Origin: Pseudomonas sp. MUP55
GTDB lineage: Bacteria > Pseudomonadota > Gammaproteobacteria > Pseudomonadales > Pseudomonadaceae
NCBI RefSeq assembly: GCF_034043515.1
Contig: NZ_CP138214.1
Span: forward strand, 3,038,001-3,102,000
Length of the DNA stretch: 64,000 bases
Reading direction: 5' to 3'
Of the stretch, positions 25,246 to 33,415 are shown in pieces. The position numbers and the translations under genes were made by a program. The notes under the pieces were generated by a model. The model saw only the letters and a program-made list of their open reading frames with translations. It had not been told where the DNA came from and ran no database searches. Every line of letters starts with the position of its first letter. Position 1 is the stretch's first letter.

Positions 25246-26729
25246 CACTGATAGCGACAGACGCCAAGCACTACCGCTTGCTGCCTTTTCGATTCATGCG
25301 CATGAACACGGGACATGACCGTGACATCCTACTCACCTCCGATACCGGTGAGTACATGCACGTGAACGACGCGCAATTACGAGCCCTCAGTTACTTCGAC
25401 GTTCAAGCAAGTACGCCTTTTTACAAGGACTTGCTGGCCCGCCACTTCATCTACGAACCAGGCCGCCACGACCCATTCCCAGAAATGGCCGCGCAGTATC
25501 GCAGCCGCAAGGACTTCCTCTTCCAGGGCCCAGCACTGCACTTGTTCGTAGTGACATTGCGCTGCAACCACACCTGCCAGTACTGCCAGGTGTCGCGTGC
25601 CCCTCTGGGAGGATCCGGCCACGACCTGTCGGAAGCGGATGCACAGGCGGCGGTCGATCGCCTGTTCGAATCGAACGCTCCCGCCCTGACTGTGGAATTT
25701 CAGGGTGGCGAGCCGCTTCTGGCCTTCGAGCGCGTCCGCCAGATTGTCGAATGGATCGTTGAACGAAACGTGGTCGAACAACGGGATATCCAGTTCGTCA
25801 TCACCACCACGCTGCACCACCTGACGGAGGAAATACTCGACTTCGCAGAACAAAATCGCATCCAGTTTTCGACCTCGCTCGATGGGCCGGCGCCCTTGCA
25901 CAATGCCAACCGCCCTACCCCGTCACGAGACTCCTACGAATGCACTGTAAAAGGCATCCAGTGGGTCCGTGAACGCCTTGGCCATGATGCAGTTTCCGCG
26001 CTGACCACGCTGACTTCAAGAAGCCTCGAACAACCTGAAGCGATCATCGATGAGTATGTAAGCCAGGGCTTTTCCAGCATCTCGCTTCGGCCTCTGAGCC
26101 CTTATGGGTTTGCCACCAAGATTGCCCATCGACTTGATTACCCTATTGAGCGATACCTGGCCTTCTACAAGAAGGCACTGACCTATTTGCTGCATATCAA
26201 CCAACAGGGCGTATTCCTCTCAGAGAGTTATACGAGCCTGTTGCTGAAGAATATCCTGACACCCTTCTCCTCCGGCTATGTAGACCTGCGCTCCCCCGCT
26301 GGCGCAGGCACTGCGGCGCTGGTCTACAACTATGACGGTTACGTCTATCCCTCGGACGAAGCCCGAATGTTGCTGGAGATGGGTGAAGACGGCTTAAGGC
26401 TCGGCACCGTGCAGCAACCCTTGTCTGAATTGCTCGCATCGCCCGTTATGAATGCGTTGCTCGCCAGTGGTGTAGCAGAGGCGCTGCCGGGCTGCTCCGA
26501 TTGCGCACTTGTCCCGTACTGCGGTGCTGACCCCATCGAACACTACGCCCGTCAATCTGACCCGATCGGACACCGAGTGTTCAGCAGCTTCTGCAAGAAG
26601 AACATGGGGCTGCTGAAGCATCTTTTCGGTCTGCTTTGCGATGGCGACGACAACGTACAGAGAGTGCTGCTGTCTTGGTTGAACAGGCGCTCTTACAACG
26701 ATGTTCGATTTCCGGGTTACAGAGGCTGA
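25242..26729 (+). CDS. hxsB: His-Xaa-Ser system radical SAM maturase HxsB
   Basis: 495 residues. Radical SAM enzyme that should cleave SAM with a [4Fe-4S] cluster held by CNHTCQYC (Cys108, Cys112, Cys115) and modify a peptide, by family most likely HxsA. FQGGEP follows as the GGE SAM-binding motif. A C-terminal Cys cluster (CSDCALVPYC, later FCKK) fits a SPASM/twitch domain with extra Fe-S clusters. GTG 25242 is chosen because it overlaps the hxsD stop as GTGA, the same junction style as hxsC-hxsA; ATG 25227 is in frame without a better site. The reaction product is unknown. Confidence 0.9.
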   Translation: MTLIATDAKHYRLLPFRFMRMNTGHDRDILLTSDTGEYMHVNDAQLRALSYFDVQASTPFYKDLLARHFIYEPGRHDPFPEMAAQYRSRKDFLFQGPALHLFVVTLRCNHTCQYCQVSRAPLGGSGHDLSEADAQAAVDRLFESNAPALTVEFQGGEPLLAFERVRQIVEWIVERNVVEQRDIQFVITTTLHHLTEEILDFAEQNRIQFSTSLDGPAPLHNANRPTPSRDSYECTVKGIQWVRERLGHDAVSALTTLTSRSLEQPEAIIDEYVSQGFSSISLRPLSPYGFATKIAHRLDYPIERYLAFYKKALTYLLHINQQGVFLSESYTSLLLKNILTPFSSGYVDLRSPAGAGTAALVYNYDGYVYPSDEARMLLEMGEDGLRLGTVQQPLSELLASPVMNALLASGVAEALPGCSDCALVPYCGADPIEHYARQSDPIGHRVFSSFCKKNMGLLKHLFGLLCDGDDNVQRVLLSWLNRRSYNDVRFPGYRG

Positions 26730-27964
26730 TGGCGATGCTGCGCAAAGATACCCGCTTCGAAATCCATCACCTGAATGAGCCGAAACTGCTCAAAGTCATC
26801 ACTCTGGATGAATTCATCGAACAAGGCCTGGCTGTTTGTGCCGGAAGCGCTGAATTCGGTGACCTGCTGCTTTGGCTGCCAAACGAAGAACGGCTACGGA
26901 GCCCGCATCTGCTCTCATTACCAGTGGGTGGATTCCTGATCCCGGAGCCATTGATCGGCGACTTCGACTGCGCGCGGCCATACCTGCACACCCCCAAAGA
27001 TGCGGATGTCGTGCAGCCCGGCGATGTCATTGCCATCACACCAGGCAACGCGTTAGTGCGAGTGCTCTATCGACGAGGCTCAGACAGCAACCTGCTGTTC
27101 ATGACCGATCGTTGCAACAGCCTCTGCCTGATGTGCTCGCAGCCGCCCAAAGATATCGATGACAGCTGGCACATCAAGGAGAACCTACGGCTGATCGACC
27201 TGATGGACCCGGGCGAAGAAAATCTGGGAATCAGCGGTGGAGAACCAACGCTTTATCGCGACGGCCTGCTGGAAATCCTGGCCAAGTGCAAAGCCGTTTT
27301 GCCACAGAAATCCATTCATGTACTCAGCAACGGGCGTCTGTTCCAAGACCCGAGCTGGATCGCAGCGCTCTCTGCAATCGGCCACCCTCAGTTGAGCTGG
27401 GGCATCCCGCTGTATGCCGACAATGCCGAAGACCATGACCATGTGGTGCAGGCTCCCGGCGCGTTTAGCGAAACCCTGCAAGGCCTTTACAACCTGGCGC
27501 GCGCCAACCAGATCATCGAGATACGCGTGGTGCTCAATCGCCTGACCGCGCCACGCTTGCCGGAGCTCGCCCACTACGTGTTCAGGAACCTATCCTTCGT
27601 GCGGCATGTTGCGCTGATGGGTATCGAAAGCACCGGCCTGGCCAGGAAAAACTACGAAGATCTGTGGATTGACCCGCTGGACTATCAGGAGTCGTTGAGC
27701 CAGGCCGTGTATTTCCTGTTCAACCGAGGAGTGCCGGTTTCGATCTACAACCTGCCCCTGTGCCTGATCCCGGCCCACCTCTCGCGTTTCGCCCGGCAGA
27801 GCATCTCGGACTGGAAGAACCTGTTCATCGATACCTGCCAGCAATGCGCAGCCGTCAAACATTGCTCCGGCTTCTTCAAATCCCACACCGACCGCTGGCA
27901 GAGCCGCGGCGTACGACAACTATCGACAGAGGCCTTTAGCGCCTACGCAAGGAGTGCACAGTGA
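26729..27964 (+). CDS. hxsC: His-Xaa-Ser system radical SAM maturase HxsC
   Basis: 411 residues. Second radical SAM enzyme, with CNSLCLMC (Cys129, Cys133, Cys136) placed unusually far from the N-terminus, SGGEP as the SAM motif, and a C-terminal CQQCAAVKHC cluster. The first 115 residues form a separate N-terminal domain. The ATG at 26729 overlaps the hxsB stop (TGATG); ATG 26735 is an alternative with better spacing to AGAGG. It probably acts on HxsA together with HxsB. Confidence 0.9.
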   Translation: MAMLRKDTRFEIHHLNEPKLLKVITLDEFIEQGLAVCAGSAEFGDLLLWLPNEERLRSPHLLSLPVGGFLIPEPLIGDFDCARPYLHTPKDADVVQPGDVIAITPGNALVRVLYRRGSDSNLLFMTDRCNSLCLMCSQPPKDIDDSWHIKENLRLIDLMDPGEENLGISGGEPTLYRDGLLEILAKCKAVLPQKSIHVLSNGRLFQDPSWIAALSAIGHPQLSWGIPLYADNAEDHDHVVQAPGAFSETLQGLYNLARANQIIEIRVVLNRLTAPRLPELAHYVFRNLSFVRHVALMGIESTGLARKNYEDLWIDPLDYQESLSQAVYFLFNRGVPVSIYNLPLCLIPAHLSRFARQSISDWKNLFIDTCQQCAAVKHCSGFFKSHTDRWQSRGVRQLSTEAFSAYARSAQ

Positions 27965-28569
27965 AATTGCTTGACCGCTGGAAAGTCCTGATCAGTGGGA
28001 TCACCCTGCTGCCCATGGCAGGTACCACCCTGGCACAGGCAGGCAATATGTCGCTCGCCGATGCGAACTGGCAGCCTGCCGACAAGCTGCAACCCCCGGT
28101 ATTTGCCGATACGCTCAATGCGCCAGACGCCGTGAACATCTATGCGGCACATCGCTCGCACAGTTCACATAGCTCCCACAGCTCGCACAGTTCTCACTAC
28201 AGCGGCTCGGGTGGCTATAGCGCACCTCGCTACTACAGCCCACCCACTACCAGCACCCGAAGCTACAGCGCGCCGAGTGCTTCGAGCAGCACCCCAAGCA
28301 GCAACAGCCTTTATCAGTCGTCTGGCACTACCAGCGGGACAAGTTCGAGCACTTCTAAGAGCCGCGCGACCAATGAGCAGAAAAGCAACCTGGTCACCCG
28401 TGTGCAGACCGCGCTGATGGTGCGCCAGTATTACCAAGGTACCATTGATGGGGTGATGGGCAAGACGACACGTGGTGCGTTGATGGCCTTTCAGATGGAC
28501 AGTGGGCTGACCGTGAATGGCCGGATGGATACGCCATCGCTGAATGCTTTGGGTATCAAGATTCCATAG
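27961..28569 (+). CDS. hxsA: His-Xaa-Ser repeat protein HxsA (likely modified substrate)
   Basis: 202 residues, GTG start overlapping the hxsC stop, with AAGGAG 6 bases upstream. Signal peptide (about 1-26), a linker, then six His-Xaa-Ser units at residues 64-81 (HRS, four HSS, HYS), a Ser/Thr/Tyr-rich low-complexity region (82-135), and a C-terminal peptidoglycan-binding-like domain (about 138-202; YYQGTIDGVMGKTTRGAL). The repeat is the presumed target of the two maturases; the protein should be exported and bind the cell wall. The modification and its purpose are unknown in the literature I know. Confidence 0.9.
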   Translation: MKLLDRWKVLISGITLLPMAGTTLAQAGNMSLADANWQPADKLQPPVFADTLNAPDAVNIYAAHRSHSSHSSHSSHSSHYSGSGGYSAPRYYSPPTTSTRSYSAPSASSSTPSSNSLYQSSGTTSGTSSSTSKSRATNEQKSNLVTRVQTALMVRQYYQGTIDGVMGKTTRGALMAFQMDSGLTVNGRMDTPSLNALGIKIP

Positions 28570-28622
28570 TCGCTTCAGGTTAAAGCTGCGCTTACTGATG
28601 AGCAATACGTACGGATACAGAA

Positions 28623-29300
28623 ATGGCAAGGATTGATCTGAAAGTCCCCTTCTCAGAAAAAGATGAAGCGAAATCACGCGGTGCCAGATGGGACCCAAGC
28701 CTGAAGACTTGGTACATCCCGGAAGGTGTCGACATCGCCCCCTTGGCTCAATGGCTGTCCGTAACAGCGCATGCAGACCTGGAGCACGGACCCGAATTTA
28801 GTGTAAGAGCACCGTATTACTACGTCATAGAGTCCGTGTCCGAGTGCTGGGGCTGCTCTAATTTGACCCGCGTGTTCTCGTTCAAGCTGCCCGAGCAACA
28901 CGAAGAGTTCGATTACTACGAGGATGAGGACGAAGATTTCGCGCTCACAAGCTACCTCGGCGAATGGAAGTGCCATGGGTATCGCGGAACGGTCTCCAAC
29001 GTCGCCAGCCTCTCTCCCTTGGTCACGAAGCAGATCCATCACTTCACCAACAAGTTCACGCAGGCCTACAGCAAAACGGCAAGCAGCCGCTACCTGATGA
29101 ATCACTGCGAAAACTGCGGAGCAAAGCTCGGCGATTTCTTCATGCACAGCGAACCTGGTGGAGCTTTCTTCCCGACCTCTCCACAAGAAGCTAAGCGGAT
29201 GACGCTCATCAGAATCAACGAGCGGTTCGACGCCAACTGCAGCGTTGGCTTTGCATCCGAAGATTTTTTCGACTGGATGCAGGTTCGCGAGCAATCCTAA
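28623..29300 (+). CDS. DUF5710 domain protein with zinc-ribbon-like Cys pairs
   Basis: 225 residues. The N-terminal 40 residues follow DUF5710 (LKVPFSEKDEAKSRGARWD, then WYIPEGVD), a short nucleic-acid-associated domain found in primases and mobile-element proteins. Two CxxC pairs (CWGC about residue 77, CENC about 162) could bind zinc. Acidic middle. It follows hxsA by 53 bp with a weak ribosome binding site, so it may be read through from the hxs operon or be independent. Function unknown. Confidence 0.7.
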   Translation: MARIDLKVPFSEKDEAKSRGARWDPSLKTWYIPEGVDIAPLAQWLSVTAHADLEHGPEFSVRAPYYYVIESVSECWGCSNLTRVFSFKLPEQHEEFDYYEDEDEDFALTSYLGEWKCHGYRGTVSNVASLSPLVTKQIHHFTNKFTQAYSKTASSRYLMNHCENCGAKLGDFFMHSEPGGAFFPTSPQEAKRMTLIRINERFDANCSVGFASEDFFDWMQVREQS

Positions 29301-29373
29301 TTACCCCATCCGATCTCGGACTGCCCGAGGAACCTATACGAACTCCTATAGCATTACGCGCTCAATCCTGCGA

Positions 29374-30357
29374 TTACATCACCTGCTGGACCTGATCAGC
29401 TTCAGGCTCTAGCGCAACCACTGTCGCGATATGGTTGGTGATGCCGAAAGGAATGTGCACGGATGGAGCAACTGCGCTAGTCGACTTAAGGTGCCCTGAT
29501 TGGTCATCGAAGAAGATGTGTGGTTTCAATACACCTAAAATTTTTCCTTTCTCGATGCCACCCAGGAAGAATGCGTCATTGGCCATGACACCCCAACTCT
29601 TGAGTGTATTCATCGCACGCTCATGAGACGGAGCATTGCGAGCTGTGACGATCGAGATGCGTATGCGGTTTTCGTATTTAGGATTGAGCTTCTTGTGCTT
29701 CTCCTCGACCGACTGGATTTTGGATATTCGCACCATGAACTCCTTCAGCGGCCCAGGGTTATGTGGCTGCATAACGTTCTTCACTTCGTGCGCATGGAAC
29801 TCAGACAATCCAGAGGCCTGCATGATTGTTTCAGACTCATCGCCGGCGAGCACGCCGTCAAAGTCGAATGCGATGCGTAGGGTTTTATCAGTTTCGTCGT
29901 CTTCGAATTTTGAATCGAGCACCTGGCCAGCCGGGTACCCGGCCTTGATAGCCGCTTCCACGTCTTTTTTGTCACCCGACAAAAATAAAGCGATATTCAG
30001 TGCTGGTATGTATTCATAAGGGGATTTTCCCTGCATGAAAATCGCCCTTGTCATCCCAAGCCCGTAGTGCTCGATAGTCTTCAGTACGCGCAGCCCAGTG
30101 TCGGGATCATTGCGCGAAAGAAGTATTACCTCGACGAGCGGATCCGTTGGATCGACGCTCAGGTCATTCACTGACAGTAAGCGCTTGATGAAGGGGAACG
30201 CTATCCCCTTAGGAAGCGGGACGTGAAGATTTTTTTGCTGAAACTTGCGGTATTCCTCCTCCCCCTGACTCTGAAACATTGCGTCCGATGCCAGCAGATC
30301 AAACACAGCGCTGGAAGCGACGCCGATCACCAGGCGATTCTCTAACTCGTAGGGCAT
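29374..30357 (-). CDS. Cytosolic 5'-nucleotidase family protein
   Basis: 327 residues. Matches the cytosolic 5'-nucleotidase I family: NRLVIGVASSAVFDL at the start, SRNDPDTGLRVLKTIEHYGL in the middle, HAD-type motif I FDFDGVL (about residue 177), a motif III Lys and FFDDQSGH near the C-terminus. Members hydrolyse nucleoside monophosphates. ATG 30357 has AGAGG upstream; the longer frame lacks one. It stands alone on the minus strand between the DUF5710 gene and parDE. A defence-type role by nucleotide depletion is possible but unsupported. Confidence 0.85.
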   Translation of the reverse strand: MPYELENRLVIGVASSAVFDLLASDAMFQSQGEEEYRKFQQKNLHVPLPKGIAFPFIKRLLSVNDLSVDPTDPLVEVILLSRNDPDTGLRVLKTIEHYGLGMTRAIFMQGKSPYEYIPALNIALFLSGDKKDVEAAIKAGYPAGQVLDSKFEDDETDKTLRIAFDFDGVLAGDESETIMQASGLSEFHAHEVKNVMQPHNPGPLKEFMVRISKIQSVEEKHKKLNPKYENRIRISIVTARNAPSHERAMNTLKSWGVMANDAFFLGGIEKGKILGVLKPHIFFDDQSGHLKSTSAVAPSVHIPFGITNHIATVVALEPEADQVQQVM

Positions 30358-30582
30358 TGGAACCTCTCTTGATGCTTCTAAACGCAGATATTGATGGGCA
30401 TCAAACATGCCGATCGATTTCAGGGCGGATCGAGAAGCACACATCGCGCGCCTCCTGCATGCACAGTCAGGCATATCAATCTTCAAATCAATCAGCAGGT
30501 TGCTTTATGTAGGGGGTTGACTCTGAGCCACCCATCACCTGATCGCCGGACGTCGGCCTCAAGCTATTCTCCTGAGAGAAGA

Positions 30583-30597
30583 TGGCATAATATGCCA
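30583..30597 (+). promoter_or_regulatory. parDE operator palindrome
   Basis: TGGCATAATATGCCA is a perfect palindrome about 40 bases before parD and overlaps a CATAAT-like -10. Autorepression by antitoxin or complex is the rule in this family, so this is the likely operator. Confidence 0.7.
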
Positions 30598-30637
30598 CCA
30601 ATCCAAAGTATCTGTTTACGTGAAACTGGAGCTAGTT

Positions 30638-30928
30638 ATGGCGACGCGAAACGTTGTGCTCACCCCTCACCAGGATCAGGTTATCCATGACCTGGTGCAG
30701 TCCGGCCGTTATCAGAATGCCAGCGAAGTGATGCGAGAGGGTTTACGTTTATTGGAGCAGCGCGTCGCCGAAGACACCGCCAAAATTGAGGCGCTGCGTC
30801 AGGCGACCTCGATCGGCATCATGGATCTTGAGCACGGGCGCTTTACTCAGGTGAACGAAGGGTATCTGGAGCACTACCTCGAGGGCTTGAGCCTGGAGGC
30901 AGCCCTCCCCGCGAGAGAGAAACACTGA
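30638..30928 (+). CDS. parD: ParD-family antitoxin
   Basis: 96 residues. N-terminal ribbon-helix-helix (TRNVVLTPHQDQVIHDLVQSG then YQNASEVMREGLRLLEQR), the ParD pattern, and a C-terminal toxin-binding tail. It neutralises ParE and represses the operon at the 30583 palindrome. GGAG lies 6 bases before ATG 30638. Two bases separate it from parE. Confidence 0.9.
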   Translation: MATRNVVLTPHQDQVIHDLVQSGRYQNASEVMREGLRLLEQRVAEDTAKIEALRQATSIGIMDLEHGRFTQVNEGYLEHYLEGLSLEAALPAREKH

Positions 30929-30930
30929 GC

Positions 30931-31287
30931 ATGCCGCAGTATCGGATTTCCAATCCGGCGCGCACCGACATTGTCGACATCCTTAGGCTCTCCCAGACGC
31001 AGTTCGGCGATCAAGCACGCCAGCGCTACCAGGCGCTGATCCTTGCGGCGCTGCAAGCGCTTGCCGACACGCCTTATCGCATTGGCAGCCACGACCGCGA
31101 TGAGCTTGCGCCGGGCCTTCGCAGCTACCACCTCATCTATTCACGCCAGCAGGCCAAACAAACCCATGGAACGGTTAAAAGCCCACGCCATATCGTGTTC
31201 TATCGTGTGGCAAACGACGACGTGATCGAGGTCGTCAGACTCCTTCATGACGCCATGGAAGTGCAGTTGCACTTACCTAACGACTGA
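30931..31287 (+). CDS. parE: ParE-family toxin
   Basis: 118 residues, RelE/ParE fold: YRISNPARTDIVDILRLS at the start, central helices, HIVFYRVANDDVIEVVRLLHDAMD-like C-terminal strand and helix (here ending LLHDAMEVQLHL). ParE toxins usually poison DNA gyrase. A short insert (about residues 70-86) is slightly longer than average. It probably stabilises the island. Confidence 0.9.
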   Translation: MPQYRISNPARTDIVDILRLSQTQFGDQARQRYQALILAALQALADTPYRIGSHDRDELAPGLRSYHLIYSRQQAKQTHGTVKSPRHIVFYRVANDDVIEVVRLLHDAMEVQLHLPND

Positions 31288-31886
31288 TCAGCGACCTCCC
31301 TAGCGACCAGAACCGGCAACATCACGCAGAGCACGAGCATCTCGCAAGTCAATTTCAGGATAGGTGCTGAGAGACAGACCCGACGACTCTTCTTAAAGAT
31401 ATAGACTCAATACGCATATCCTCTTCCGAACGACCAAGGATTTGCCAGATAGCGGCTGCTCAACCAGTATACGAAGGCGCACCGAATACCAGCCACTGCC
31501 ATACTGGAGTCCGCCGGAGATCGCCATTGGCGATCACTCGCGCATTCGGTTCGAACGGGGGCAAAACTGGGGGCATATTTTAATTTTTAAGACCTGAAAA
31601 TACCGTCCTAGAGACCTGTCCAAATGTTTTTTGGCGACCCCGATAGCTTGTAATGGAATTCCACCAAGGTCCAAAAAAGCTCTTATTAACGTGAGGTTAT
31701 GGCGAATATAGTCCAGTCCCGTCCGTCCATTTCCACTGGATTCCAGAGCCCATGGGGGCGTAATTGAGAGCAAAATTTTAATTTATAAAAACGTTGCCTC
31801 CACTTATGCACGCAGACAACGCTCCTATTTTCAGAGGAAAACTCAGCGAACGGGAGTCGACAGCCCACTATCCGGACACCTGCGGC
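31288..31886. other. Right end of island and flank, non-coding
   Basis: No supported gene. Holds GGGGGCAAA (31557) and TGGGGGCATA (31568-31577) inside the right att copy, the att copy itself (31624-31653), and beyond it TTCCACTGGATTCC (31731) and CATGGGGGCGTAATT (31751) that resemble the left inner end at 24666-24698. An antisense frame through 31534-31773 was not accepted as a gene. Confidence 0.5.
31624..31653 (+). repeat. Right direct repeat (residual LysR 3' end)
   Basis: The same reading frame as the end of the LysR gene: Met-Phe-Phe-Gly-Asp-Pro-Asp-Ser-Leu-stop. The first 17 bases are identical to 24570-24586; later differences are mostly synonymous. It is probably the original chromosomal 3' end of the LysR gene, displaced by 7 kb. 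Confidence 0.75.
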
Positions 31887-32441
31887 TTACTGGCCCAGAA
31901 TGTTCTTCAACGCAGCGGTATGGCTGGCCGGGTCGTTTACGCTGGACATCACTTCGATGATAGTGATCTGCTGATCGTTCATCGTCATCAACGAGGCCAT
32001 CAGTAGTTTCAGGCCGTTGAAATCGTCGGTGCCGTCCAGGCGGTACATCTTCAAGCCGTTCACCTCAAGGGTGTTCTCGCCAGTCATACGAAAGTTGGGT
32101 GACGCGGCCTGCTGCTTTTCCTTCAAGGTATCTATGGCACGGCCAAACGCAGCGTCCGGGGTGGTGCCCGCAGTCGACGCCGGACCTTCGGTAACGATGA
32201 TGGCCCGCTCGCTTTCCGGATCGAAGTACATCGTGCCGCCGCTCTCGCTGTTCAAGGTACGGGCCTCGACACCTTTGAGCACGAACGTCAGCTTGCCGCC
32301 TGCCAGGGACACCGATTGCGTGTCCGGCGCCACCGTAGCGTTTTTTTCAGGCGGGGCAGCACCTGCCATCGTGGCCGCGCCGCTCAAGACAGCAAGCACG
32401 CACAAGGAACGGGGCCAGCCCAACAGCAAATGCTTCGACAT
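31887..32441 (-). CDS. Exported hypothetical protein, 184 residues
   Basis: Signal peptide (1-28, ends MAGAA), then a compact alpha/beta domain (about 45-184). No lipobox, so probably periplasmic. Family not recognised; the C-terminal half (FRMTGENTLEVNGLKMYRLDG) is reminiscent of DcrB/DUF1795-like folds but this is weak. The 3' end sequence (KNILGQ, stop) has a related remnant (NNILGK, stop) at 32515-32547, suggesting a former tandem duplication. Confidence 0.65.
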   Translation of the reverse strand: MSKHLLLGWPRSLCVLAVLSGAATMAGAAPPEKNATVAPDTQSVSLAGGKLTFVLKGVEARTLNSESGGTMYFDPESERAIIVTEGPASTAGTTPDAAFGRAIDTLKEKQQAASPNFRMTGENTLEVNGLKMYRLDGTDDFNGLKLLMASLMTMNDQQITIIEVMSSVNDPASHTAALKNILGQ

Positions 32442-32460
32442 TGATAGCGCCTTTGTTTTC

Positions 32461-32483
32461 AGGCCGTCGAGTACCGACGGCCT
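32461..32483 (-). terminator. Hairpin downstream of the ABC-hydrolase operon
   Basis: Stem AGGCCGTCG / CGACGGCCT with a 5-base loop, between the 32549 gene and the 32441 start. No T-tract, so it may be an attenuator or weak terminator. Confidence 0.4.
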
Positions 32484-32514
32484 GTCGTGCGAACAGCCTA
32501 GCTTACTTGCCCGC

Positions 32515-32547
32515 TCACTTGCCCAGGATGTTGTTCACAGCCACAGG
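32515..32547 (-). pseudogene. 3' remnant related to the 184-residue exported protein gene
   Basis: On the minus strand the bases read SPVAVNNILGK-stop, similar to the end of the 31887-32441 protein (ALKNILGQ-stop). The remaining gene is missing; upstream lies the hydrolase 3' end in another frame. Read as the leftover of a deleted tandem paralogue. The match is short, so chance is possible. Confidence 0.35.
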
Positions 32548-32548
32548 A

Positions 32549-33415
32549 CTAACCTGGACGCTGATCAAGTTTTTTCAGCAACCTCTGGAACGCCGCCAGC
32601 ACCTGCGCAGGCCGCTCCAACATCAATTGATGACCACACCGCTCCAACACCTCAAAGCTACCCGTCGGCAGCTGTCGGGCGAGCGCTTCCCCCCCAATGG
32701 AGGGCGTCAGTCCGTCGCTGTCTCCTGCCAACACATAAGTCGGCAAAGTCAGTCGGGCCAAGGCATCGGCGTCGGGCCATTGGGCGTTCTGCAGTAGAGA
32801 CTTGAACACATACAGACGATTGCGACGGGTCAGGTTTTCCTCGTAGGCCACCAGCCGAGGATCGGCTGCGGGGTGCCACGCACGCTGACGAAAGCCCTTG
32901 GCGAGCAACGGCCGCAGCAGTTCCAACACCCAGGCAGGCAGCGCCATCAGACCGCCGCGGCTCAACGGGCGATGCAGTTGGGTGCCCAGCAGCAGGGCGC
33001 CATCCATGGTCACCTGCGGCAACCTGCGTGATAGCTCCAACAAGGCACTCAACCCCAGTCCGGTACCAAAGGAATGTGCAACCAGGATATTGCGCCGTGC
33101 AGCGTAGCGACCCAGTATTTCCAACTGATCTGCCACCAGTTCCGACCAGGCATAGGCCTGCGGCTGGCGCGGCTTTTCGCTATCGCCATGCCCCAACAGG
33201 TCCCATGCCACCAGGCTGTATCCCTGATCCGACAACGCGTGCCATAACTCGCGCCATTGATCCTTGTGACCCCCACCACCATGCCCGAAGAACAAGACTG
33301 TATCTGCCTGATGCGTGCCTGGTTGATAAGCGATGCTCAGGTGGCGCCCTGGACGGATTTCCACCCGCTCGCCCCGCACCAAAGGTAAATCGGAAAAAGC
33401 GTGTAAATCAGCCAT
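32549..33415 (-). CDS. Alpha/beta hydrolase
   Basis: 288 residues, no signal peptide. Oxyanion region GHGGGGHKDQW (about 43-53), nucleophile elbow AHSFGTG (Ser near residue 112), acid Asp in VLAGDSDGLTP and His in ERCGHQLMLERP. A complete Ser-Asp-His triad is visible. Substrate unknown. ATG 33415 overlaps the end of the ABC ATPase gene by 8 bp, so it is the last gene of the transporter operon and probably hydrolyses the imported compound. Confidence 0.85.
   Translation of the reverse strand: MADLHAFSDLPLVRGERVEIRPGRHLSIAYQPGTHQADTVLFFGHGGGGHKDQWRELWHALSDQGYSLVAWDLLGHGDSEKPRQPQAYAWSELVADQLEILGRYAARRNILVAHSFGTGLGLSALLELSRRLPQVTMDGALLLGTQLHRPLSRGGLMALPAWVLELLRPLLAKGFRQRAWHPAADPRLVAYEENLTRRNRLYVFKSLLQNAQWPDADALARLTLPTYVLAGDSDGLTPSIGGEALARQLPTGSFEVLERCGHQLMLERPAQVLAAFQRLLKKLDQRPG

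Larger units (their letters stand above)
24570..31653. mobile_element. 7-kb island integrated at the 3' end of the LysR gene
   Basis: Bounded by direct repeats of the LysR 3' end (24570-24599 and 31624-31653). Inside both ends lies the 10-mer TGGGGGCATA (24685-24694 and 31568-31577), which could be integrase arm sites. Contents: hxsDBCA, a DUF5710 gene, a 5'-nucleotidase gene and parDE, somewhat lower in GC than the neighbours. No integrase gene remains, so it is now immobile or needs help in trans. Island status is inferred from the repeats. Confidence 0.65.

Noticed and set aside
28145..28205. CRISPR-like or tandem DNA repeat
   Set aside because: The repetition comes from His-Ser-Ser codons inside hxsA; there are no spacers or palindromic repeat units.
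31534..31773. Minus-strand frame at the right end of the island
   Set aside because: No ribosome binding site, and it crosses the att copy. It was considered as an integrase remnant, but no integrase motif could be found.
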